A stretch of DNA of 64,000 nt from Afipia sp. (GTDB taxonomy: Bacteria > Pseudomonadota > Alphaproteobacteria > Rhizobiales > Xanthobacteraceae), in the NCBI GenBank assembly GCA_016201045.1, contig JACQDM010000008.1, positions 434,001-498,000 on the forward strand. The letters are read 5' to 3'. A program made the translations under genes and the position numbers. Shown piece after piece: positions 19,998-27,580 of the stretch (position 1 is its first letter; each line of letters starts with the position of its first letter). The notes beneath the pieces were generated by a model. The model was not told the origin of the DNA. It searched no databases and worked only from the letters and a program-made list of their open reading frames with translations.

Positions 19998-20065
19998 CGA
20001 GGGATTCCTCGGATTGGGTGCCGCAAGGGCCCGTAGTTCAAAGTCGCTTCGAGAGGACTTTGTGA
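19998..20065 (+). promoter_or_regulatory. Probable ROSE-type RNA thermometer in the hsp20 5' leader
   Basis: The leader folds into successive stem-loops. The first is CGAGG/CCTCG (19998-20011). The last is a 7 bp stem CAAAGTC / GACTTTG (20039-20045 with 20056-20062) that encloses TCGCT on the left and buries the AGAGGA ribosome site on the right, 4-8 nt from the ATG. A U(U/C)GCU motif facing the Shine-Dalgarno sequence is the core of ROSE elements, known from Bradyrhizobium small heat-shock genes. The structure was read by eye. Confidence 0.68.
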
Positions 20066-20491
20066 ATGTCTCGTGTTCCTTCGCTATCGAGTCCGTTTCT
20101 TCTTGGGTTCGACGAAATCGAGCGTGCGCTCGACCGCGTCGTCAAAGGAGCGGACGGTTATCCTCCCTACAATATCGAGCGGCTCGTCCGTGAAGACGGC
20201 CAACCCGAGCGCCTGCGTATTACGCTGGCGGTCGCTGGCTTCACCCGCGATCAACTCGATGTAACCACTGAGGAAAACCAGCTTGTGATCCGGGGACGGC
20301 AGCAGGACGACAAAACCCGCCAATACATCCATCGCGGCATCGCCGCGCGGCACTTCCAGCGCACCTTCGTGCTGGCGGACGGGATGTTTGTCGTCGGCGC
20401 AGACCTGAGGAACGGGCTTCTGTCGGTCGACCTCGCCAGACCGGAACCTGAACGGGTCGTTAAGCAGATAGCCATCAATGAGCATGAATAA
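20066..20491 (+). CDS. Hsp20 family small heat-shock protein (IbpA-like)
   Basis: 141 aa. Binds unfolding proteins as an ATP-independent holdase. The alpha-crystallin domain spans about 35-125 (LRITLAVAGFTRDQLDVT, then FQRTFVLADGMFV and GLLSVDL), and the C-terminal IAI (in KQIAINEH) is the IxI oligomerisation motif. The N-terminal SRVPSLSSPFLLGFDEIERALDR is typical of rhizobial class A proteins. Heat control is suggested by the promoter and ROSE-like leader. DUF1150 follows after 52 bp. Confidence 0.95.
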   Translation: MSRVPSLSSPFLLGFDEIERALDRVVKGADGYPPYNIERLVREDGQPERLRITLAVAGFTRDQLDVTTEENQLVIRGRQQDDKTRQYIHRGIAARHFQRTFVLADGMFVVGADLRNGLLSVDLARPEPERVVKQIAINEHE

Positions 20492-20543
20492 TGGAACGAG
20501 TAGCGGACTCGACCGCTTGTCAAACTGTTAAGGAGTCGAGACC

Positions 20544-20810
20544 ATGAACGCAGGTAGCACCGTCATCTTCGAACCCGCCGTCTCGCTTGAGACGCTGGCC
20601 ACGATGGGCGAAGGCCATATCGCCTACGTCAAACAGATTCGCTCGGAAGACGTGCCGGGACTTTTCCCGCAGGCGCCGCAAATTGCGCCCGGCCTGAAGC
20701 TTTTCGCGCTTCATGCTGCAGACGGCACGCCGATCATGCTGACCGACAGCCGCGAGGCGGCGATCGCGAATGCATGGAGCAATGAGCTGGAAACCGTCAG
20801 CGTCCACTGA
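20544..20810 (+). CDS. DUF1150 family protein
   Basis: 88 aa small soluble protein with no signal peptide or membrane segment. The conserved parts are LATMGEGHIAYVKQIRSEDV and LFALHAADGTPIMLTDSREAAIANA. Family members often sit behind hsp20 genes in Rhizobiales, so a stress-linked role is likely, but the function is unknown. GGAG lies 10 nt before the start. A terminator follows 21 bp after the stop. Confidence 0.9.
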   Translation: MNAGSTVIFEPAVSLETLATMGEGHIAYVKQIRSEDVPGLFPQAPQIAPGLKLFALHAADGTPIMLTDSREAAIANAWSNELETVSVH

Positions 20811-20831
20811 CGCGGCTTTTCCAGAACGAAC

Positions 20832-20866
20832 AAAAAACGGCGGCGCGATTTGCGTCGCCGTTTTTT
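20832..20866. terminator. Bidirectional terminator between DUF1150 and ptsN
   Basis: A 15 bp stem (AAAAAACGGCGGCGC / GCGTCGCCGTTTTTT, one G-T pair) with loop GATTT. A-run on one side and T-run on the other allow it to stop transcription from both converging genes. Confidence 0.92.
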
Positions 20867-20886
20867 ATTTGTAACGATTGAATGAA

Positions 20887-21348
20887 TCAGGCTGCGGTCG
20901 CCGGCGGCAAAGCCAGAACGGAATAGAGCGCCTGCGCGTCGCGCGATGCACGAAGTTTCTTGGCGACTTCCTGATCGCGCAGCAGACGCGCGATCCGCGC
21001 AAGTGCCTTGAGATGATCGGCGCCCGCGCCTTCCGGTGCCAGCAGAAGAAATACGAGGTCGACCGGCTGGCCATCCATCGCCTCGAAATCGATCGGCCGC
21101 TCGAGCCGCGCGAAAAGACCGAAAATCTTCTCCAGTTTCGGCAGCTTCCCGTGCGGAATCGCGACACCATAGCCGACTGCCGTCGTGCCCAGTTTTTCGC
21201 GCTGAAGCAGCACCTCAAAAATCGAGCGCTCGTTCTGGCTCGTCAGTTCGGCGGCACGCGCGGCAAGTTCCTGCAGCGCCTGCTTCTTACTCACAGCCTT
21301 GAGCGCAGGGAGAATCGCCTCGGGCGCGACCAGATCGGTAATCGTCAT
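20887..21348 (-). CDS. ptsN: PtsN, nitrogen PTS enzyme IIA
   Basis: 153 aa EIIA-Ntr, the terminal phosphoacceptor of the regulatory nitrogen phosphotransferase system. The phosphorylated His66 lies in GYGVAIPHGKLP. The ATG at 21348 (MTITDLV) is preferred over a longer open frame because the homologous region begins there. It is the last gene of the lptCAB-rpoN-hpf-ptsN run, a conserved neighbourhood that links it to nitrogen, potassium and envelope signalling in relatives. Confidence 0.94.
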   Translation of the reverse strand: MTITDLVAPEAILPALKAVSKKQALQELAARAAELTSQNERSIFEVLLQREKLGTTAVGYGVAIPHGKLPKLEKIFGLFARLERPIDFEAMDGQPVDLVFLLLAPEGAGADHLKALARIARLLRDQEVAKKLRASRDAQALYSVLALPPATAA

Positions 21349-21488
21349 AGATCGTTCCGAGGTGATGTTAAGCGGTTGGTGAACTGAGGAAATCGGTCTC
21401 GAAGCGGACGGCGTCAAGAGCGGGCCGGGCATAAATCATTGGCCAAGACCCGAAAGGCCGCGGACCATAGTTAGGCTCCGGCGGGGCG

Positions 21489-22106
21489 TCAATGGCGAAC
21501 CTGGCCGCTTGTAACAGGCGGATCCACCCAGCCCACATTGCCGTCAGCGCGCCTGTAGATAATGTTCACCCTGCCGCTGCTGCCATGCTGGAAAACGATG
21601 ACGGGCGCGCCGGTCAAATCCAGTTCCATCACCGCTTCGCTGACCGAACATCGCTTCAGCGCAGTCGTCGCCTCGGCAATGATGACCGGATTGAATTCGC
21701 CGACGTCGTCCTCGTCATCATGTGACGGCGCTTCGATGACGTAGCTTGGCGCATCGAGCCCGCCACCATTGAGACCGGCCATGGCGACCGACTCCGCGTG
21801 AGCCTTGCGCGCCGAGCGATCCTTCAACCGGCTCTTGTAACGGCGTAGACGTTTTTCGATCAACAGCAGCGCTTCGTCGGCGCTTGCATACGCATCCGCA
21901 GCGATAGCATCGGCTTCGAGCGTAATCCCAGAGTCCAGATGCAAGGCGCAATCGGTGCGAAATCCGAAACCATCCTTGCTCAGCGTAATATGGCCTGAAT
22001 AATTACCGTCGAAGTATTTGCGCAGAACTTCGTTCGTCCGATCGCTCACGCGTTCGCGCAATGCTTCACCGATGCTGATGCTTTTCCCAGAGACCCGGAG
22101 TGTCAT
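21489..22106 (-). CDS. hpf: Long-form ribosome hibernation promoting factor
   Basis: 205 aa. The N-terminal ~105 residues are the beta-alpha-beta-beta-beta-alpha ribosome-binding domain (TLRVSGKSISIGEALRERV at the start). A charged linker follows, then the C-terminal dimerisation domain (about 140-200, including GAPVIVFQHGSSGRVNIIYRRADGN-like residues). The C-terminal domain marks the long form, which forms 100S dimers by itself. The gene follows rpoN by 58 bp, its normal place. Confidence 0.94.
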   Translation of the reverse strand: MTLRVSGKSISIGEALRERVSDRTNEVLRKYFDGNYSGHITLSKDGFGFRTDCALHLDSGITLEADAIAADAYASADEALLLIEKRLRRYKSRLKDRSARKAHAESVAMAGLNGGGLDAPSYVIEAPSHDDEDDVGEFNPVIIAEATTALKRCSVSEAVMELDLTGAPVIVFQHGSSGRVNIIYRRADGNVGWVDPPVTSGQVRH

Positions 22107-22164
22107 GCTTTTTGCCTCGCTTGCTTCTTGGGTGCGTTGAGGTTTCTGCTAATTGATGACTTCG

Positions 22165-23820
22165 TCAAGCCGGTGCGGGGTCGCGCGACCGATCCGCCGC
22201 AGGCGCGGAAGACGTGAGTGCATTGCCGAGCATGCTCTGCTTGTCGCGCCGGCGCTGCACCGAAGATGGAATACGCATGGCCTCGCGGTATTTCGCCACT
22301 GTCCGGCGGGCAATATCAATTCCGTCTTCGTGCAATCGTTCCACGATCGTGTCATCGGACAAAATGGCCGACGGGCTTTCAGCGTCGATCAGATTCTTGA
22401 TGCGGTGCCGCACGGCCTCCGCCGAATGCGCGTCGCCGCCATCCGCGGACGCGATGGACGCCGTGAAGAAATATTTGAGTTCGAAGGTTCCGCGATTGGT
22501 CGCCATGTATTTGTTCGCGGTCACACGTGAGACCGTCGATTCATGCATCTGAATTGCATCCGCAACCGCCTTTAGATTGAGCGGCCGCAGATGCGCGACG
22601 CCCTGCGTGAAAAATCCATCCTGCTGCCGAACGATTTCGGTCGAAACTTTCAAAATGGTCCGCGCGCGCTGGTCGAGCGCACGCACAAGCCACGTCGCGT
22701 TTTGCAGGCAATCGCTGAAATAGGACTTGTCGCCATCCTTTCGGATCGTCTTTGACAATTCCGAATAATAGACCTGATTGACCAGAACCTTCGGCAGCGT
22801 GTCGCTGTTGAGTTCAACCTGCCAGCCGCCATCTGGGCCGGGGCGCACATAGACATCGGGCACGACCGTCTGCGCTTTGACCGATCCGAATTTCAAACCG
22901 GGTTTCGGATTGAGGTGACGAATTTCGCCGATCATGTCTGCGATGTCCTCGTCGTCGACGCCGCAAATTTTCCGCAAAGCACCGATGTCGCGCTTGGCCA
23001 GAAGATCGAGATGCTCGACTAGCGCCCGCATCGCAGGGTCATAACGATCTCGCTCGCGCAACTGGATCGCGAGGCACTCGCTCAGATTTCGCGCGCATAC
23101 GCCGGGCGGATCGAACCTCTGTAAAACCGCGAGCACTTTCTCAACGGCATCTGGCGCAATGCCGAGTTTGTCTGACGCATCCCCAAGATCCGCCGGCAGA
23201 TAACCAGCCTCGTCGACGAGATCGATCAGATATTGACCGATCATGCGGTTTTGCGGATCGGTAAATGCGACAGCAAGCTGTTCGGCGAGATGGCCGCTGA
23301 GCGTCAGTTCCGCCGCGACGAAGGCTTCGAGATTGTAGTCGTCATCGTTCGACGCGCCTCCACCCCATTCGGTGAAGGCGGTGGGCGCCGCGTCCTGAGC
23401 CGTGCGGGCCGCAGCATCCGCCGGCTCTTCCGGGAAGACGTTCTCCATTCCAGTGTCGAGATTGCGCTCGATTTCCTGGCGGGTTCCAAGATCCGGCGAC
23501 ATCCACTCTTCAGTGCCGGGTTCGAAGTTGTCGGTCGATGGGCCGCCGTCTCCACCGGACTCAGATCCCTGGGAGAAGTCTCCGTTGTCGTTCTCCGAAA
23601 ATTGCGACTCGCTCGCCGAATTGGATGAAGTCTCCGCACTCCGATCCGGAGCGCCGTCCTGATCGGCGCGCTCCAAAAGCGGATTACGCTCAAGCTCCTC
23701 CTCGACAAACGCCACCAGATCAAGATTCGACAGCTGCAGCAGCTTGATCGCCTGCATCAGCTGCGGCGTCATCACCAGCGACTGGGACTGGCGGAACTCA
23801 AGTCTCTGCGTTAGCGCCAT
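22165..23820 (-). CDS. rpoN: RNA polymerase sigma-54 factor
   Basis: 551 aa. Region I is glutamine/leucine-rich (MALTQRLEFRQSQSLVMTP), region II is acidic and disordered (about 60-130), followed by the core-binding region. The C-terminal RpoN box ARRTVAKYRE is at about residues 504-513. About 38 residues follow the box, a longer tail than in enterics. I chose the ATG at 23820 because region I starts there; the open frame upstream is unrelated. Sigma-54 serves nitrogen and related regulons with AAA+ activators. Confidence 0.96.
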   Translation of the reverse strand: MALTQRLEFRQSQSLVMTPQLMQAIKLLQLSNLDLVAFVEEELERNPLLERADQDGAPDRSAETSSNSASESQFSENDNGDFSQGSESGGDGGPSTDNFEPGTEEWMSPDLGTRQEIERNLDTGMENVFPEEPADAAARTAQDAAPTAFTEWGGGASNDDDYNLEAFVAAELTLSGHLAEQLAVAFTDPQNRMIGQYLIDLVDEAGYLPADLGDASDKLGIAPDAVEKVLAVLQRFDPPGVCARNLSECLAIQLRERDRYDPAMRALVEHLDLLAKRDIGALRKICGVDDEDIADMIGEIRHLNPKPGLKFGSVKAQTVVPDVYVRPGPDGGWQVELNSDTLPKVLVNQVYYSELSKTIRKDGDKSYFSDCLQNATWLVRALDQRARTILKVSTEIVRQQDGFFTQGVAHLRPLNLKAVADAIQMHESTVSRVTANKYMATNRGTFELKYFFTASIASADGGDAHSAEAVRHRIKNLIDAESPSAILSDDTIVERLHEDGIDIARRTVAKYREAMRIPSSVQRRRDKQSMLGNALTSSAPAADRSRDPAPA

Positions 23821-23936
23821 AAAAATCAGGCTCGAAGCGAAGATTCGACCAAAGTTGGTCCGTTTCTTGCTTAGTCCTTTTCGTCGCCGTTGTACACGCC
23901 TTGACGTTCTCAAAAAAAGGAGTACGGGCGACGGGC

Positions 23937-25037
23937 CTAGAGTCGGAATTCTTCGCCGAGATAAAGGCGGCGAACGTCAGGGTCGTTAACGATCTCGTCG
24001 GGACGGCCTTCGGTCAGGACTTCGCCCGCATAGACGATATAAGCGCGGTCAGTGAGGCCGAGCGTTTCGCGCACATTGTGGTCGGTGATCAGAACGCCAA
24101 TTCCACGGCCCGTGAGATGACGCACCAATTCCTGAATATCGCCGACCGCAATCGGATCGATACCGGCGAACGGTTCGTCGAGCAGCATGTAGCTCGGACG
24201 CGACGCCAGCGCGCGGGCGATTTCAACGCGCCGCCGCTCGCCGCCGGACAGGGCAATGGCCGGCGATTTCCGCAAACGCGCGATGTTGAATTCTTCGAGC
24301 AGCGAATCCAGTTCCTTCTCGCGCTTGCGCGCGTTCGGCTCGACCACTTCAAGCACGGCGCGGATGTTGTTCTCGACGGACAGCCCACGGAAGATCGAGG
24401 CTTCCTGCGGCAGATATCCGATGCCGAGACGCGCGCGCTGATACATCGGCAAGTTCGTCACATCGTGACCGTCGAGTTCAACACGTCCGCGCTCCGGTTT
24501 GATCAGCCCGGTTATCATGTAGAACACGGTCGTTTTACCCGCGCCGTTCGGGCCTAAAATGCCCACAGCCTCACCGCGCCGCACGTAGATGCTGACGCCG
24601 CGCACGATCTTGCGCGAGCCGAAACTCTTTTCGACGCCGTGGATGGCAAGATAGCCCGATGAGCGGCCTTTGATGGGCGCAGCTCCATTCGATTTTTCGC
24701 GCGCACGCTTCTCGCGGCGTGCAGACTCGCGCGAAGGTTCTTTCGGCAGATCGCGCGGGATCGGCGGCGCATCGAGCGCGAACGGAGAAGGCTGACGCGG
24801 CGCCAATGGAGCCGAGGACTGCGTTTCGCGCGGAATGGTCTCAACGGCCGTGTCGCGCTTGGATAAAATGCTGTCTCGCGGTGCATCCCGCACAACCGGC
24901 GGCTTTTCGCGCGTCACGGTTTTGAAAATGTCCGTCATGCGGTCGCCGAACGAAGTGATGTCCTTGCGCGAACGCGCAAAGCCTTGCCGTCCCCGCACCG
25001 GGCCGCGACGACGAAAGATGCGCAGAAGATCCACCAT
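23937..25037 (-). CDS. lptB: LptB, LPS export ABC transporter ATPase, with long N-terminal extension
   Basis: 366 aa. The ATPase part (about 128-366) has Walker A GPNGAGKT (162-169), Q-loop GYLPQEAS, signature LSGGERRR, Walker B YMLLDEPFAGIDP and ITDHNVRE, which are LptB hallmarks. Before it lies a ~125 residue extension rich in Arg, Pro, Ser and Lys that other LptB proteins lack; a start at Met34 would leave ~95 residues of it. The extension may be disordered or an annotation-length artefact. The gene precedes rpoN and follows lptA by 159 bp. Confidence 0.92.
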   Translation of the reverse strand: MVDLLRIFRRRGPVRGRQGFARSRKDITSFGDRMTDIFKTVTREKPPVVRDAPRDSILSKRDTAVETIPRETQSSAPLAPRQPSPFALDAPPIPRDLPKEPSRESARREKRAREKSNGAAPIKGRSSGYLAIHGVEKSFGSRKIVRGVSIYVRRGEAVGILGPNGAGKTTVFYMITGLIKPERGRVELDGHDVTNLPMYQRARLGIGYLPQEASIFRGLSVENNIRAVLEVVEPNARKREKELDSLLEEFNIARLRKSPAIALSGGERRRVEIARALASRPSYMLLDEPFAGIDPIAVGDIQELVRHLTGRGIGVLITDHNVRETLGLTDRAYIVYAGEVLTEGRPDEIVNDPDVRRLYLGEEFRL

Positions 25038-25196
25038 GCAAAAGTTCGTTCGACTTCCGAGCGGCTTGTCCGCGATTCGCGATCAGCATGAATGACGCCG
25101 GACTGATTGCCCAGCGAACTCCTCACGCAGGCTCGTGACCGTCCGGGACATCCCCGATAATTTCGCGGCGGGTGTTACAGGTTCGGCGCAAAAGGT

Positions 25197-25946
25197 TCAA
25201 CCGCGGCGGGGCACCGGCGTCGAAAACTCGTTCAATTTCAGGGGCTTTCCGGGTGCTGCCGCAGGCTCCTTGGCAGCGGGTGCAGGTGTCGCGGTCGAAT
25301 TTCCACCGAGGGGCGAGCTTTGTCCGGGTGTGGACTGGAAAACGCCCTGGACGCGGCCGCCGCCGGATTCGACGCGGGACACGCCGGTCGTCATATCGAC
25401 GATGAGCTTGTCGCCGCGCAGCACGTTCTTGTCCTTGGTGAGCAGCACATTGCCTTCCATCGTCACGGTGTTGGCGCGCATGTCGAACGTGCCGCGGTCG
25501 CCCGTGACTGTCTGTTCCTTCTGCGTGACGACGACGCCGCCTTTCGCTTCCAGTCTGCGGATTTGCGAACTGCCGCCGGGACCCGGCGTCGCCGCCTTCA
25601 TCGCCGGCTTACCCGATGCGTCGTTATTGTCGTAATACACGACCAGCGTCTTGCAGCGCATGGTGGTGTCGCCCTGCACGACCTTGACGTTGCCGCTGAA
25701 CGTTGCGGCCTTGTCCTTGTCGCGCATTTCGAGAGAGGCCGCGTCGATCTGGATCGGCTTGTCGCGGTTCTGCGAAAAACCCTGCACGGCATTCGGCACG
25801 CCAGTCGCGCTGCTCTGCGCACGCGCGTTCTCTCCGGCAACGACACATACCATCAGTATCGCGGTCATCGCGACAGGCCAGCCTGGGCGAGTAACGCCGC
25901 GCGGCCGTTTGCGCAAAGGTGCAGCGAATTGCGAACTCAAAATCAT
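25197..25946 (-). CDS. lptA: LptA-family periplasmic LPS transport protein
   Basis: 249 aa with an N-terminal hydrophobic signal (about 23-44, ending ARAQ). The OstA/LptA beta-jellyroll follows (IQIDAASLEMRDKDKAATFSGNVKVVQGDTTMRC...), forming the periplasmic bridge for LPS. The C-terminal ~45 residues are alanine/proline-rich and probably disordered. The ATG overlaps the lptC stop (ATGA). Confidence 0.9.
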   Translation of the reverse strand: MILSSQFAAPLRKRPRGVTRPGWPVAMTAILMVCVVAGENARAQSSATGVPNAVQGFSQNRDKPIQIDAASLEMRDKDKAATFSGNVKVVQGDTTMRCKTLVVYYDNNDASGKPAMKAATPGPGGSSQIRRLEAKGGVVVTQKEQTVTGDRGTFDMRANTVTMEGNVLLTKDKNVLRGDKLIVDMTTGVSRVESGGGRVQGVFQSTPGQSSPLGGNSTATPAPAAKEPAAAPGKPLKLNEFSTPVPRRG

Positions 25947-26683
25947 TTGCCTGTGGATTCCTGTATCGGCGCGGCCGTATCCGCCGCCTGATCCTTCGCC
26001 GCCGGAGTGGAAGAAACGCCCGTTTCACCGGACTTATTTGCCCCTTCCGGAATCAGGATCATGGTGACGCCACCGTCGAACTTCACCAGCGCGCCGCCTT
26101 CGGTGATGCGCAGGCTCTTGGCGTCGAGCGTGCCGTTGAGCAATTTCACCGCGACCGGCTCATCGGATGAAACCGTGCCTGCCGCGAAATCGACGGATGC
26201 CTGCGTGAGGCGCGCTTCATAGCCGGTGGTCGATTGCAGGAAAATATCTTCCTTCAGATCGAGCAGCTGCGTCTTGGAATCGAACAGCCCGGTGCGCGCG
26301 TCCATCGTCACGCCGGTCTTGTCTTCCATCTGCACCTTGGCGCGCAGTTCGTGCAGCTCGACATTGTTCGGATCGGAAACGTCCTGCGTCGCCGACTTCG
26401 CCCACAATTCGTAAGGCCGCTGATCGGAGGTGAAGCCCGCAAGATGCGGCGACTCCATCGTGATCTTGGTGCCTTGAACGGCGAGCTTGTTGATGTCGAT
26501 CGGCAGTTTGGAGAGAATGCGAAACGGATTGAACACCGACGCGACGACGATCACCGCGAGCGCGACCGCAACGACGGCCGGCACGGCCTTGCGCATCAGG
26601 CGCACATGCGCGCTGTGGCGCTTTGCCTTCGCAAAACGCGCGTCTGCACCCGCCTGATAATTCTGGCTCTGAACCGAGAACAA
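25943..26683 (-). CDS. lptC: LptC-family LPS export protein
   Basis: 246 aa, one membrane anchor (about 33-50) and a periplasmic beta-jellyroll. It passes LPS from LptBFG to LptA. The start is a TTG with GGAG 6 nt upstream. The C-terminal ~35 residues are low complexity. The order lptC-lptA-lptB-rpoN is the standard one. Sequence similarity to E. coli LptC is low, so the call rests mainly on context, topology and the GxxITMESP-type repeats. Confidence 0.86.
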   Translation of the reverse strand: MFSVQSQNYQAGADARFAKAKRHSAHVRLMRKAVPAVVAVALAVIVVASVFNPFRILSKLPIDINKLAVQGTKITMESPHLAGFTSDQRPYELWAKSATQDVSDPNNVELHELRAKVQMEDKTGVTMDARTGLFDSKTQLLDLKEDIFLQSTTGYEARLTQASVDFAAGTVSSDEPVAVKLLNGTLDAKSLRITEGGALVKFDGGVTMILIPEGANKSGETGVSSTPAAKDQAADTAAPIQESTGK

Positions 26684-26855
26684 AACCGCTCCGAACGCTG
26701 CTATGCGGTGAACTTAAGCAATCCGCGGGCTTTTTGCAGCCGCCGATTTCTCCAATCCCGCCAGACACTTCACCAATACCCGCCGAAAGGCGGAAAAGTG
26801 ACGGAAAGCTGACCGGCTTGGAATCGAATGGCGAGATTAAGGTCGAGTGGCGAAA

Positions 26856-27470
26856 TTAAGAATGGGCGAAAATGTCGTCGTTTTCCCATCCGCCGAGATC
26901 GAGTTTCGCGCGCGTCGGCAGGAAATCGAAACACGCTTTCGCAATCGCCTCGCGATTTTCGCGCGCAAGCATCGCATCTAACTTTTCGCGCAGCGCGTGA
27001 AGATGCAGCACGTCGGACGCCGCATACGACAACTGCGCATCGCTGAGCGACGCCGCGCCCCAGTCGCTCGATTGCTGCTGTTTGGAAATTTCCACGCCGA
27101 GAACTTCGCGCGAAAGATCCTTCAAGCCGTGACGGTCGGTGTAGGTGCGCGTGAGTTTCGAGACAATCTTGGTGCAATACACCGGCGTTGCCATCACGCC
27201 GAAGGCATTGAACAGCACTGCGAGATCGAACCGCGCGAAATGAAAAATCTTGGTGATGTTTTTATCGCCGAGCAGTTTCTTCAGATTCGGCGCGTCTTTA
27301 TGTCCGGCCGGAATCTGCACAACGTCCGCCGTGCCGTCGCCGTTCGATAATTGTACGACGCACAGACGATCGCGATGCGGATTGAGACCGAGCGTCTCGG
27401 TATCGATCGCAACCGATTCCTTGTAGCGCGACAGATCCGGCAGATCGCCGCGATGCAGGCGGATGGTCAT
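26856..27470 (-). CDS. Ribonuclease D-like 3'-5' exonuclease (no HRDC domain)
   Basis: 204 aa. A DEDDy exonuclease: Asp23 and Glu25 in AIDTETLG, Asp82 in HFARFDLAVL, and Tyr149 with Asp153 in YAASDVLHL. It corresponds to the catalytic domain only of RNase D and lacks the HRDC domains of the E. coli enzyme, as is common in Rhizobiales. Probably trims tRNA or other RNA 3' ends. It stands 172 bp upstream of lptC and may share its transcript. Confidence 0.9.
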   Translation of the reverse strand: MTIRLHRGDLPDLSRYKESVAIDTETLGLNPHRDRLCVVQLSNGDGTADVVQIPAGHKDAPNLKKLLGDKNITKIFHFARFDLAVLFNAFGVMATPVYCTKIVSKLTRTYTDRHGLKDLSREVLGVEISKQQQSSDWGAASLSDAQLSYAASDVLHLHALREKLDAMLARENREAIAKACFDFLPTRAKLDLGGWENDDIFAHS

Positions 27471-27580
27471 GGTTTCGTTCCGTCGATTCGTTGACGCAAA
27501 CTATCGCGGATTCATCCTTCGCGCGAGTACGTGACCGAGCGCCCGCACGAGTTTCCAGCCCGATGGTTAGCGTTTTGCCG

